A stretch of 64,000 bases of DNA from Metaphire vulgaris (taxonomy: Eukaryota > Annelida > Clitellata > Crassiclitellata > Megascolecidae), in NCBI GenBank assembly GCA_018105865.1, contig CM030848.1:14093699-14157698 (forward strand), read 5' to 3'. Below the pieces are notes generated by a model. That model worked only from the letters and a program-made list of their open reading frames with translations. It searched no databases and had not been told where the DNA came from. Position 1 is the stretch's first letter, and the number at the start of each line of letters is the position of its first letter. Shown here piece by piece: positions 44,921-53,090 of this stretch. The position numbers were made by a program, and so were the translations under genes.

Positions 44921-45634
44921 GTCATGGTTTAAACCAGTTGGTTCTCAAATTGGGGTCTGTGGTTCCCTACAGCAATGCTAATTGTTATTATGATCAAATA
45001 TACAGGGTGGCACAAAAAAAACCGGACTGTATTAAATGCAAACCTAAATGCGACTAGTCCGGTTTTTTTTGCGCCACCCTGTATTTTGCATATTAAATAT
45101 AACATCATTCGAGTTTAAGATTACATCCACTTGGAAAGAATGCATACCCGTGAGTATCACTGCTTCGTCGGAATCTTCAAACAGAATGTCAGGATCTCCA
45201 AATATGTCGGATAGATCCTGTCTTAACAGCTTGTTGTCAGCACAGACGAGTAAGTGGACAGACGCTTCAACTGACATAACAAGCTTTTAAAAGGAAATGT
45301 TTATATGCCAAATCCAAGTAATTATTACGTCGTAAAAAGGAACCAGGCTGACATAACAACATGGTACAGTAACACATACAACAGAGTTCTTGAAAATTTT
45401 ACATTAGGAAACTCGCTGTTAGTCTTAGAGCTAAAGGGTCAATTACTGGTAATATATTCTATATTTCAACGTCAACAACAGAAATTTTCTTAGCAAACCT
45501 GAATGCCATGGAACAAAAATAGGATTGAAAAAACTTATGCTGATTAGGGAGTGGAACACAAGTGACTCCAAACTAAATTTATTTATCCCTTCCTGATTTC
45601 TTTAAGTTGCCATTTATTGGTTAGCTATTGATGA

Positions 45635-45674
<40 letters not shown>

Positions 45675-45679
45675 CATTA

Positions 45680-45756
<77 letters not shown>

Positions 45757-48251
45757 CATCATCATCATCATTGACATAATATTTGTGGCAAAAAAATTCA
45801 AAACATCAGGCATGAAAACTAAAACTTCTTTGCGAATTTCAAAGATCCACATCTGACCAAATAATAATTATTGATAATTATACCTTGATTTTGTGACTGT
45901 GTCCGAACAGTCTTCAGCAGTTCAGGACCAGCGCCGAATCGGTTGAAAGCGGCCAATCGCAGTTCGTATTCCGTGTCGGGTTGGAGCATCGTAATGACCT
46001 CGGAGATGGCGCCACTGTTCCCGTGCGTAACGATCTCCTTGATGCGCGCGTCGCTGAAGCGCTTTGATCGCGAGACTGTCAACTTGAAACCGATCAGCGG
46101 GCCGTTAACGAAAAACGGGGGCTTCGCTTTCAAATGCACAGATGTTGACGTTGTCGATAGGCTCACTACTTCAGGAGCTTGTAAAGGAGCTACAAAAACC
46201 GAAATATATACATATATACATAAAAACTGACATACTGTACATACATACTCACACCCAGGCAATTAACGCATGTTTATCAATATCTATAATATAATCAAAG
46301 GCATAAACTTGGATGAAAAAGTGGGGGCCCAACCCATATGCCTTCCCAATCCTGGTCTAGCCTCTAAAAAGTGGGGAGGACTCAAGCCTAGCAGCCAAAT
46401 AGAAGTGCTAACACATATGTATATAGCGAATTTGCACATATCGTATACGATGCAGAATTATGTAGCCTACTACAGTGTACTACTGATTATAAAGTGCAAA
46501 AATAGTAACTTCAACTAACATGTTTATGATTCAATTTCTCTGACAACTCATAGATATACCGGTAATCGATTAACATACAACAGAGCAGGCAATTACGGTT
46601 TAGGGGTCGTCCATAAATGACATAACACGATTTTGACACTTTTTTGACCCCCTTTGTAACGCGACGTAACAAAAAGTCAGACCCCCTAAAATATGACGTA
46701 ACAACGGGTCAACCCCCTTTCATCTTCCGAAAAGTTTTGCAAGCCAAAAAAGGTCATCACACAAAATTTTTTTACTGCGTTACGTCACATTTCGGGAACC
46801 CCCTTAGTCACAGTTCGTAACAAATGTCCGGACTCCCCTTTAGCTCGTTACGTCATTTGTGGATGGCCCCTTACTGCCACTCACTTCCAGATGGTTCAGT
46901 GGCAATTGGAAGGCTTTCCGGCAATGGGTCAATGACGTCATCAGCAGTAACCACAACAACGCGAAACTGTATGGTAAAAGAATACAGACGTATGCAACAT
47001 CGGCTACAAGTGCCGTGTACCGGTAACTATTCCCTACTTCTATAGCGCTAAATCAGAATTGGGCAGAGACTCGGCTTTGCATGCCTCGTGCGAAAAAGCA
47101 GAGGATAAAATTTTGAGCTGAGCAAAACTGGTTGTGGGTAAAATTGTTCAACATGGTTGGTCGTTTGCCTCAAAATCTCAAAAAATTCTGTTGGTTTCCG
47201 TCACCCAGCACTACCAACCAACTAACCTCAACTGTTACTCCTTGTAAGCAAGACCAACTATCTATAGCCATCATTATAACACAGTGATCAGTGACTCTGG
47301 AAAGCATAGGTTTGTGGTTCAAACCTCTGATACTGCAGAAACAGTTTGCCCCTTTTCACCCCAATGGGAAATGCCAACCGTGACGCACTGTGAAACCTTA
47401 ATAATTCGATAGGATTCGGTGTGCCATACAGGGATAATTTTACACCCCCCAACACCCCTCAAATCTGAGACCGACACCCCCAAACACCCCTCCAATCTGA
47501 GTCTGGGATGACCTTTTTGCTTGTCAGACTATTTCGGGAGGGACCCCCAAAATATACCGACACCCCCCAATTCATAATCCTAGAAATAACCCTGGTGCCA
47601 TCGGCTGATACCTAGTGGCGCCTTAGAAGTCTATTGATTGACTGATTGATTGATTGATTGATTGGTACACAGAATGCAATTTAATTAAGTTACCAAAGCA
47701 GCAACTGCCGACAAACCTTGTAGGTGACATAGGGTTTCAAATCAAACACATTGATTCGCTGTCCAGCCAACCAGTCAACAGAATCGTGGAACAGCCAGTC
47801 ATTAGAGAAGCCAAGAAGAAGCTTCTGCAGAAGATATCGAAGAGAAAACCTTGGTTCGGGAGGACTTATCGACCATCGCAGCATTACAGACACGTTGCTG
47901 CTCGACACATAGACGAGACCTGGCAAATTCTTAAACTGTTCTACAATCCACGATAACAAACGTAAATTCATTAATTATACAGTACCGGTAATTGCTTATA
48001 TGCCAATTTATTTCAGGAGATTTTACTACAAAGATTTGAACACAGTCCCAGAGCAACTCAGAGCTTATATACTACACAGCGAGCTGGGTAAACCTCATGA
48101 TAGCAATACTCTTTAATTCAAAAGTAAATATTTCTACATTGGTGCAATGGTTTTCACACAGGAAAGATCCTAACTCATTTATTATTATTATTACTATTAT
48201 TATTACTATTACTATTACTATTATTATTACTATTACTACTATACTACTATT

Positions 48252-48346
<95 letters not shown>

Positions 48347-48412
48347 CATCATCATCATCATCATCTGGTTTTCACACAGGAAAGATCCTATTTAACTAAT
48401 CCTAACTCAGTT

Positions 48413-48444
<32 letters not shown>

Positions 48445-50461
48445 AAATAAATAAATAAAATAATATTCTGCATGTCAGTGGATTTAGTGCGCTATTGCCT
48501 GTGCCCTAGGCATTATGATATTGGTGACATAATAATAATATGATTTAAAGTGATTTAGGAGGCTAAGTAAGCCTGTGTGTAAAACCTCTGTAGTAACTCT
48601 CCAAAGTCGATGACTGACTCCAGTCAGTATTTTGATTGGTCTGCTGTCTGTCTATTGGTCACTTAGAGATGAAATTGAAAATTAGAAACCACAGCTGCTG
48701 AGGATCAATATTCAATTCATTATCAGTTGGTTTCAACATTCAGCCAACAGGGGCCGTCTACGCTACGCAAAGACTTCTAGGTCAAGCTCAGTAACACAGA
48801 AATAAAATCATTAAACTTCATACATTGGAAAACTATAGCAGCACAAGAGACCACAAATGCAAATTGTTTAAGCAGAGGGTGGGTCCAAGAAAGAAACTTT
48901 TAGTGCAAGGGTTGTGGACAATTATTGGGTTTGATCCGGATCATTAATGATTTGGATTTGGAGTGCTAACAGTTGATGTTTCTGTGCATTATGAAGTGGC
49001 GCTATAGAAGTTTAAGATTAGATTAGAAGTGGAACAGTTCCGGGGGAGGTGGGAGTGACAGTTGAAACAGTAAACGTATTTAAAGGCTATCTCGGAAAAC
49101 TAGGTTATTGAATGTGGATAGTTTCTAACTTACTACAGTGGTTTTACACACAGGCTTACCTAGCCTCGTAAATCACTTTAAATCACATTATTATCATCTG
49201 CTGTCCAATAAATAAATAAATAAATAAATCAATCAATCAATCAACCAATCAATAAACTTCAACGACGCCGCTATCACAATGCCTAGGGCATCGGCTGTCA
49301 CTAAACATCTATGCATAACCATTCATAACGCCTCAGGCATTGGTTGATGCCCTAGGCATTACAATAGCGGTGCCACAGAAGTTTAGTGATTGATTGAGTG
49401 TCCCTCAAATAAAGCCAACGCGAACAGGGGCGTAGCCAAGAATTTGATTGGGGGCTATAATGTGATTGGGGGGGTGAGGTGGGGGGGTATAAATCTTAAA
49501 AAACATATAAAAAATTTTAAGGCATTTAAGGCAGTCTGATTTTGGGGGTATATATACCGATATACCCCTTCCCCGTTGCTACGCCCCTGAACGTGAATTA
49601 ATGGAAATAGGAAATTTAATAGGCAATAAATTATTTTTACCTAGCTGCTGTGAAATCCATTCATAATTGATTGACTGTACCTACTGAACCTATAAACTAT
49701 AGTTTCTTCTTCAAATTTACACCTCTGTGGCATTGATTGTTAAATGTACATAAAAGTCTTGCACGCAGAAAGCAGATATTACACCGAAGCAGCCAAACAG
49801 CAAAAGAATTTGAAAACAGGTTTTGAATTACTGTACTTACTTTTTGTCTCGTTGATGTAGATTCGTATGGCTCTAGTGCAGCCATGAACACATATATCAA
49901 CCTGTCATCACAAACAATACAGATTTCAAAATCTGCAGAACAGTCAGACATATTCTCTTTATATGTGATGACACGGAATTCTAACAGCCATCCATAACCC
50001 CCCCCCGCAGAGGAAACGTGGGAAATATGTACCATTACTTGCAACTTAATTACCATCACTGTGGCAGTAAACCTTGAAATCAGTTGTCACGAACCTAAGT
50101 TCGATATATAGACATAATCCAGTTTGGTGCATTGCTCCTGAACAATTAATTTGTTACCACTATGTGGTAACATAGAGGTAACATATGTCTAGAGCCAGTT
50201 TTATTTAGCATTTAATTGACATTAACCAATTCATCATCAGCACAGACACAGAGGGCCAGTCCAGGATGTGCCTGGCCAGTCCCTCCCGACCCCCCACCCC
50301 CCCACCCCGAGACCGGTTCTGAGATTCGTCCAAACCGGTTAGTATTTGGGGGCAGGTCAAGGAACATGCATAAGACAGCAGACTTTAAAGCATTTGAGAC
50401 AATGAGCTTTTTTTGCACACCAAGACTTTTGGGACAAAAATGTTGAAGCCCCACTATTCTG

Positions 50462-50499
<38 letters not shown>

Positions 50500-51792
50500 T
50501 GATTTTAAGTGGTTTAGGAGGCTAAGTAAGCCTGCGTGAAAAACCACTGATGTAACCATCTGCATTCAATAACCTATAAGCAATAATCCTGGCATGCATG
50601 CCAATGCTATTCGTTGATTTATCCTGGAAGCCTATATATACACCACAGGATAAAGATATATCTATGATACTTTGAGATGTACAATCAATAAAATATATTC
50701 TCGAAACTTGTGTTATAATCAGGACTCATGAAACTGACTGCAACAGTTAGCAAATTAGTGAATTGAAAGCAAATCACTTACCCCGACATTTTTCTGCGTC
50801 ATATTTCCCTACAAAATTTTTTCACCACAGATAAAGTTTGAAATATATGGCAAGTTGATGCCTAACCCCCAGCACAGCTCAGATTTCCTGGAAATTCGTT
50901 GCAACAAGGCAAAGCAGTATGGTCTCATGTCAGCAGCATTAATGAGTGTGTATAGCATGGCGCATCCATCAGGTACACAATAATCCAACTCCAGATGGAA
51001 AGATTGCAGGAATTTTATTACGGGGAACCTTGCATCTACTATTTCTGAAGATGATCTACGATAAAACATTCCTGATATCGCTTTGTTATATCTCGAAATC
51101 CCATTAGGATTTTCTTTGTTATGCATTGGGTATGGAAGATCGTTTTCAGCAAGATGATAAGATACCGTACCAGCTTATAGAGAAGCCACTAATAAACTTT
51201 GATCATCAGTGTAATCTTTCAATTTTGATTTCAGCGAAATGCCAGAATTGAATCGAATTAATAAAATACGTGTTTTTGTAATAATGAAAATAAAATAACA
51301 GGTTAATCAATCATATTCCAGGAAAAATACCAGTAATTAAACACAAAGGTGGCATTGACAAGTTTAAACCACTTTCTAAGAACTGGTGAAATTGCCAAAA
51401 AAAACAAATTGCACTAAACAAGGGAATCTACTTAACAGCTTTCCTAATCTTCTAAGACATCTGTTTGGGATTTCAAATACTAAAGAATAGGAAGCATAAG
51501 TCATTGATAGCATAGATACCATATAGCATAAACGTTCTTATCAGGATTACAAGATATCAAAACATGAAATTAATAAACATTTTCAAGATATTCTGAACAT
51601 ATGATACATACTGCAATGGTAAAGATTTTTATTATAATAATCTTTATTTGTGACAAGCACAGCATCAACAAAAATAGTACACAAACAAGGAAAAACACAA
51701 ATCAACTGAACAAAATTATAGGGTCTAAGCCATATTATTATGATTACCGGTAGTCATACTTATTTTTGACAGTATGTGTCATTCTTTGGCAC

Positions 51793-51869
<77 letters not shown>

Positions 51870-53090
51870 TGATTTTAAGTGTTTTAGGAGGCTAAGCAAA
51901 CATGTGTGAAAACCACTGATGTGACCATCTGCATTCAATAACCTACCCTATTGTATTCATTCATTAGCAGGTAAGCTAAACTAGATCTGACAGCTGTGTT
52001 TCTTGAATTTTTATGATACTTGCTAAATTGATACTTACACAGATATCAGTACAGCTACTATTTGAAGACTTGCTCCACAGCTTACAGCCAAGTACACATT
52101 GCTAAACAAAAGAGACATAATGACTATATAATATATAATTAATAAATGCAATGTTCATCGTATAAGAGGCAGGGCCTCAGAAGCATTCTGAGTTATTTTG
52201 AGTAACAACTTACAAGCTAAATAGCTTTTGGTTGAAATACAGTGAAACCCGCTTAATTGCATAGGTGCCGCGCAAGCCTTGCTCATGCAATTAACCGGGC
52301 TATTCGAATAGCCGGGACGTCTTGATAATTAATTGTACGCACAAAACACTGGTTCGGGTTTTATGTTGTTATGCGATTATGCGGGTTATGCAATTAAGCG
52401 GTATGCGATTAAGTGGGATCCACTGTAGTTCAACGCTAATGAAAAAATGCCAATGACTGGGAAAAGTTGTCAAGCATTCTTCTTTGCAGTTAATAATACA
52501 TAATACATAATTTTTATATTTGCACTACAGTTATCAAAACAAAAAAGATATGCTTTCACCTCATGACTAACTCAGCTTTTAGAGACCATTTAACCAAAGC
52601 ATTTAATATTAATTTATTCGTACTGAAATTTGAAATACGCTCGTCAAAGAACAAGCGTCACAAAATAGATGTGGCATATGCATACAAGTATACAAATACA
52701 GTAGAACTTTGTTATAATGTATGTGGTAGGTCTGTAAAATTTAGTACATTATATCATCCAAGGTGCGTCATGTCCAATACCATCCAATGTGGTAGTGCAT
52801 CACGTGATACCGTACATTGCAGTACAAAGTCCTACTGCATCGACTAGAATAATATTTCTTTAACGCAGACATGGATAACTTGGACATTTTCCAGTCAAGT
52901 GAAGTCCATGCTAATAAAGCTTCACTGTACCTTTGGATTCAAATTGAAATTCCTAGATATCTGATAGAGAGAAATATCCAAGACATAGACACAAAGACAT
53001 AGAGATCTGCCAGAACAAGAAAAGATTAACCTGCTCTATTCGACATGTGGTGGCATTGCATCCGCTTCCCTCAGAAATGTCTGCAAACTT
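30455..53090 (-). CDS. ROS1: ROS1/sevenless-type receptor tyrosine kinase, 29 exons, 5' end not found
   Basis: Single-pass membrane receptor kinase. Exons in view total about 4,516 bases, roughly 1,505 residues; human ROS1 has 2,347. Order: Cys-rich N-terminus, FN3-1, FN3-2, YWTD propeller 1, FN3-3, propeller 2, FN3-4, transmembrane helix, juxtamembrane, kinase, about 110-residue tail. It aligns in order with human ROS1 through the fourth FN3, then goes directly to the membrane helix. Codon phases match at all 28 junctions if two one-base gaps (near 34321 and 43175) are allowed for. The kinase keeps every catalytic motif. The signal-peptide exon is missing: it must lie beyond 53090 and I could not recognise it. 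Stop is TAA at 30457-30455. Confidence 0.92.
30710..30902. mobile_element. hAT-like MITE, family C-related
   Basis: Ends cagtgtttattctagcc / ggccatagagtaaacactg. The interior resembles the element that runs off the right edge (63881). A target duplication is not clear. It lies in the ROS1 intron just before the last exon. Confidence 0.7.
31554..33026 (-). CDS. ROS1: ROS1 exons: kinase C-lobe
   Basis: Exons 32832-33026, 32509-32643 and 31554-31702. Catalytic loop (HR)DLAARNCL; metal-binding DFG in [19 protein letters not shown], with the Y-x-x-x-YY activation triplet of the ROS/ALK/insulin-receptor group; [69 protein letters not shown]. All catalytic residues are intact, so an active enzyme is expected. 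Confidence 0.95.
31828..32023. mobile_element. hAT-type MITE, family B (CAGTGGCGTAGCC ends)
   Basis: Inverted ends cagtggcgtagccacgg / ctggctacgccactg with a perfect 8-bp duplication GTGCAAGA on both sides. It lies in a ROS1 intron, 126 bp on the plus side of the exon ending at 31702. No ORF. Confidence 0.92.
32137..32308. mobile_element. hAT-type MITE, family D, in ROS1 intron
   Basis: Ends cagggatatttttacacc / tcctagaaataaccctg, flanked by attgaggc / atcgaggc (7 of 8). Inverted relative to 20942. Confidence 0.85.
33244..33660. repeat. Large inverted repeat, ~69-bp arms
   Basis: Left arm 33244-33312 (actagtactaccaagttttg ... atttactagaggac) and right arm 33591-33660 are inverse copies with one or two mismatches, about 280 bp apart. 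The right arm sits inside the TTAA element; the left arm joins the ATT-tailed repeat at 33300. Confidence 0.75.
33300..33432 (+). repeat. ATT-tailed dispersed repeat, copy 1
   Basis: tactagaggacaagagcgca, attagattacaagacaagac, gtggaacatggtggttctca and cacagagtaaacactactga, ending in ctattatttattatt. Matches 53195-53365 and 59075-59290 in order and orientation. Confidence 0.65.
33506..33698. mobile_element. Second TTAA-flanked MITE family
   Basis: TTAA-CCCTTTACCCGTT ... AACGGGCAAAGGG-TTAA, about 193 bp. The interior holds direct repeats of gttacattacgtta (33541 and 33662) around a segment that is the inverse of 33244-33312. The left TTAA is inside a (TTAA)n run. Intronic to ROS1. Confidence 0.65.
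33782..35127 (-). CDS. ROS1: ROS1 exons: kinase N-lobe to catalytic-loop start
   Basis: Exons 34965-35127, 34228-34421 and 33782-33879. Glycine loop [15 protein letters not shown]-binding Lys in MKVAVK; helix C Glu in [11 protein letters not shown]; hinge [28 protein letters not shown] opening the HRD loop. [21 protein letters not shown] matches the ROS1-specific lead into the kinase. The middle exon loses frame near 34321 between LRLLG and [10 protein letters not shown]: ggg where gggg is expected, and adding one base gives 195 bases, phase 0 to 0. Confidence 0.93.
34479..34550. mobile_element. TTAA-flanked mini-MITE, inverted, in ROS1 kinase intron
   Basis: CCCCTTAACCGTGTATTTAA ... CCCAGTTAAGGAG between TTAA; reverse orientation. 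It starts about 55 bp from the exon at 34421. Confidence 0.78.
34688..34860. mobile_element. hAT-like MITE, family C-related, in kinase intron
   Basis: Ends cagtgttttatacaggcc / ggcctggggtctggataaaacactg with C-run interior. No clean 8-bp duplication. Confidence 0.65.
35449..35593 (-). CDS. ROS1: ROS1 exon: juxtamembrane segment
   Basis: 145-base exon encoding [14 protein letters not shown], a Ser-rich stretch ([11 protein letters not shown]) and [11 protein letters not shown]. Acceptor attaatctag, donor gtaagttt, phase 1 to phase 2. The basic patch marks the cytoplasmic side. The Tyr in NVLYSG is a plausible regulatory site (inference). Confidence 0.85.
35918..36096. mobile_element. hAT-type MITE, family A, in ROS1 intron
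   Basis: Ends cagtggcggctcc / gagccgccactg and a perfect 8-bp duplication CATTACAG (35910-35917, 36097-36104). It lies in the intron between the transmembrane and juxtamembrane exons of the ROS1-like gene. Confidence 0.92.
36150..36221. repeat. (AT)n microsatellite in ROS1 intron
   Basis: About 36 AT units preceded by (GT)n and followed by (ACAT)n, 27 bp from the transmembrane exon. Confidence 0.95.
36248..36349 (-). CDS. ROS1: ROS1 exon: transmembrane helix
   Basis: 102-base exon, phase 1 to phase 1, acceptor gaattttag, donor gtatgtat. It encodes a short polar lead ([16 protein letters not shown]) and a hydrophobic run [17 protein letters not shown], continued by I-CLG and basic QKSRK in the next exon: a type I transmembrane segment with a stop-transfer signal. 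Confidence 0.88.
36933..37827 (-). CDS. ROS1: ROS1 exons: membrane-proximal FN3 (homologue of human FN3-4)
   Basis: Exons 37649-37827 and 36933-37059. They encode [43 protein letters not shown] and [20 protein letters not shown]. Strand B Trp and the FEVSLxAxxYWGxGPK end are typical and correspond to human ROS1 FN3-4 (LFNLSVTPYTYWGKGPK). The following exon is the transmembrane helix, so the human FN3-5 to FN3-9 and third propeller are absent. Confidence 0.9.
37235..37515 (-). mobile_element. tRNA-derived SINE with 11-bp target duplication
   Basis: On the minus strand it begins ggcgggaagatagcagagtg. An A-box-like TAGCAGAGTGGT and a B-box-like GGTTCAATTCT lie at tRNA spacing, followed by about 200 bp of non-tRNA body. 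Flanked by ACCTTACATAA at 37224-37234 and 37516-37526. An RNA polymerase III promoter in the head, a body of no coding potential and a long direct duplication mark a SINE. It sits in a ROS1 intron in the sense orientation of the gene. It is not a functional tRNA: arms do not pair fully and there is no 3' processing end. Confidence 0.85.
38124..41232 (-). CDS. ROS1: ROS1 exons: second YWTD beta-propeller
   Basis: Exons 41107-41232, 40455-40624, 39525-39901 and 38124-38296 (end phases 1, 0, 2, 1). Blade motifs: [90 protein letters not shown]. The 39525 boundary uses the strong donor at|gtgagt, which joins in phase to the 38296 acceptor. The weaker donor ctg|gtaaag ten bases upstream does not fit. 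Confidence 0.9.
38389..38466. mobile_element. TA-flanked mariner-like mini-MITE, copy 1
   Basis: cagggtggtgcaaaaaaaaa ... ttttttgcaccaccctg between TA dinucleotides, 78 bp, almost entirely inverted repeat around gatgcaaacctaaatgtg. Tc1/mariner-type ends; no transposase. Confidence 0.82.
38479..38541. repeat. (GAT)n microsatellite
   Basis: About 21 GAT units directly beside a mariner-like mini-MITE (38389-38466). Confidence 0.95.
38813..39107. repeat. Interrupted (ATT/ATC)n tract
   Basis: Several runs of ATT and ATC with unique interruptions such as ggtttttgactggaggaacg. Confidence 0.85.
39130..39320. other. GC-rich island in ROS1 intron, nature unknown
   Basis: About 190 bp of markedly higher GC, CpG-rich sequence (gcgcgtcgtcgcacgcccag, caacgcatcgcgacg) between A/T-rich flanks. 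A short minus-strand stretch resembles an exon with donor ctcag|gtagaa, but the neighbouring exons splice in phase without it. It may be a repeat fragment, a regulatory element or an alternative exon. Confidence 0.3.
39994..40069. mobile_element. TA-flanked mariner-like mini-MITE, copy 2 (inverted)
   Basis: cagggtggcgcaaaaaaacc ... ttttttgcaccaccctg between TA; centre reads cagatttaggtttgcattta, the inverse of copy 1. Located 93 bp on the plus side of the ROS1 exon ending at 39901. Confidence 0.82.
40713..40778. repeat. (AT)n microsatellite in ROS1 intron
   Basis: About 33 AT units followed by (CA)n and a diffuse ACAATAC-rich stretch to 40880. Confidence 0.95.
41451..41522. mobile_element. 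TTAA-flanked mini-MITE in ROS1 intron
   Basis: CCCCTTAACTGGGGATCCTG ... ATGGTTAAGGGG between TTAA sites. Confidence 0.8.
41741..42539 (-). CDS. ROS1: ROS1 exons: FN3 domain 3
   Basis: Exons 42453-42539 and 41741-41950, phase 1 on both. They encode [20 protein letters not shown] and [20 protein letters not shown] ... [20 protein letters not shown] with [16 protein letters not shown]. The WQ-x-W-x-Y-(D/E)-VEV and GPWSE motifs match ROS1 FN3-3. Confidence 0.9.
42115..42418. mobile_element. hAT-type MITE, family E, with internal (AT)n
   Basis: Ends caagggcattcaac / gtttgaataccccag, flanked by atcaacac / atctacac (7 of 8). It carries an (AT)n expansion at 42184-42251 and the family core ggcgggccggatctggcccg. 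It stops 35 bp from the ROS1 exon at 42453. Confidence 0.85.
42822..42982. mobile_element. Second pogo-like family ending at a ROS1 splice donor
   Basis: About 160 bp from acattagaacttcaac to gaggttttactgta, containing ataccacaatgtatggtccc and tactaaattttacagatctg. Related pieces lie at 1490-1640, 52699-52830 and 63067-63126 (cagtagaactttgt.ataatgta, ggtctgtaaaatttagtac). Its right TA forms part of the donor GT-ACAG of the ROS1 exon ending at 42983. Confidence 0.65.
42983..45270 (-). CDS. ROS1: ROS1 exons: first YWTD (LDLR-B) beta-propeller
   Basis: Exons 45148-45270, 44597-44769, 43992-44086 and 42983-43409. Blade signatures include [51 protein letters not shown] and YTFYWTDGR. The 44769 start uses acceptor atttgtag, which gives [14 protein letters not shown] in phase; the nearer cctacag does not. 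The 42983-43409 exon loses frame near 43175 (ggg for gggg); with the base added, its length and both phases fit. The 42982 donor is GTACAG, partly transposon-derived. Confidence 0.9.
45003..45081. mobile_element. TA-flanked mariner-like mini-MITE, copy 3
   Basis: cagggtggcacaaaaaaaac ... ttttgcgccaccctg between TA. Located 67 bp from the ROS1 exon starting at 45148. Confidence 0.82.
45638..45771. repeat. (ATT)n microsatellite in ROS1 intron
   Basis: Two ATT runs separated by taatcattaat, ending in (ATC)4. Confidence 0.92.
45884..46189 (-). CDS. ROS1: ROS1 exon: FN3 domain 2
   Basis: A single 306-base exon holds the whole domain: [65 protein letters not shown]. The LQPxTxYxLRxAAxNxxGxGP signature is canonical FN3. 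Acceptor gtttttgtag, donor gtataatt, phase 1 on both sides. Confidence 0.92.
46603..46870. mobile_element. PIF/Harbinger-like MITE
   Basis: Inverted ends GGGGTCGTCCATAAATGACA / GTTACGTCATTTGTGGATGG-CCCC with a TTA duplication on both sides (46600-46602, 46871-46873). 268 bp, no ORF. The 3-bp TTA/TAA duplication is typical of PIF/Harbinger. It ends 14 bp into the intron following the ROS1 exon at 46885. Confidence 0.8.
46885..47940 (-). CDS. ROS1: ROS1 exons: FN3 domain 1
   Basis: Exons 47717-47940 and 46885-46966. They encode [20 protein letters not shown] ... [13 protein letters not shown] and [10 protein letters not shown] ... [13 protein letters not shown]. The conserved FN3 Trp (strand B) and the LxPxxxYxFRV motif (strands E-F) are present, collinear with ROS1 FN3-1. 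The following donor (gaa|gtgagt) lies 14 bp from a Harbinger-like MITE. Confidence 0.88.
47429..47594. mobile_element. hAT-type MITE, family D, in ROS1 intron
   Basis: Ends cagggataattttacacc / ctagaaataaccctg, flanked by gtgccata / gtgccatc (7 of 8). Interior matches 32137-32308 closely. Confidence 0.87.
48177..48412. repeat. (ATT)n/(ATC)n tract with duplicated flank
   Basis: Mixed ATT, ACT and ATC runs bounded on both sides by copies of ggttttcacacaggaaagat, so the tract is bracketed by direct repeats. Confidence 0.85.
48537..49196. mobile_element. TIR element tied to ATT microsatellites
   Basis: Left gatttaaagtgatttaggag..gctaagtaagcctgtgtg and right cacacaggcttacctagc..ctcgtaaatcactttaaatc are inverse copies (about 60 bp). 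One end touches (ATA)n and the other (ATT)n. The interior includes ctatagaagtttaagattag and gcagagggtgggtccaagaa. A half copy matching the right side lies at 53915-54130; single ends at 50498-50580 and 51866-51955. Confidence 0.6.
49425..49589. mobile_element. hAT-type MITE, family B
   Basis: Ends caggggcgtagcc / gttgctacgcccctg, flanked by aacgcgaa / aacgtgaa (7 of 8). Shares its interior (aaaatttt, ttttaaggc, tataccccc) with the 57233 copy. Intronic to ROS1. Confidence 0.85.
49841..53090 (-). CDS. ROS1: ROS1 exons: Cys-rich N-terminal segment
   Basis: Exons 53031-53090, 52039-52101, 50782-50808 and 49841-49901 (minus strand; phases 0, 0, 0, 1 at their ends). They encode [31 protein letters not shown], a nine-residue microexon and [20 protein letters not shown]. 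The C-x-x-G-C-x-x-W...C...C...C-x-x-GC pattern matches the N-terminus of ROS1 just before its first FN3. The 27-base microexon (GNMTQKNVG) has good splice sites (ttttgtag, gtaagtg) and preserves frame but has no homology support, so it may be optional. Confidence 0.75.
50460..50580. repeat. (AAT)n plus AGTGGTTT hairpin repeat end
   Basis: (AAT)n joined to gtgattttaagtggtttagg..aggctaagtaagcctgcgtg and ending attcaataacctat. The core can fold: AGTGGTTT pairs with AAACCACT and GGCT with AGCC. Confidence 0.65.
51797..51955. repeat. (AAT)n plus AGTGGTTT hairpin repeat end
   Basis: 72 bp of (AAT)n joined to gtgattttaagtgttttagg..aggctaagcaaacatgtgtg and cattcaataacctacc; same family and orientation as 50460. 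Confidence 0.65.
52240..52425. mobile_element. pogo/Tigger-like MITE, copy 1
   Basis: TA-CAGTGAAACCCGCTTAATTG ... TTAAGTGGGATCCACTG-TA, 186 bp, interior built of further gcaattaagcgg / ccgggctattcgaatagccc inverted motifs. TA duplication and CAGTG ends fit the pogo branch of Tc1/mariner. Confidence 0.82.

Noticed and set aside
44743..45148. Apparent phase clash between two propeller exons
   Set aside because: Resolved by using the upstream acceptor atttgtag (exon to 44769) instead of cctacag (44743); homology continues through the added residues.
50809..51126. 105-codon minus-strand ORF in a ROS1 intron
   Set aside because: No recognisable domain, no splice logic, and it ends at the acceptor of the microexon; treated as intron.
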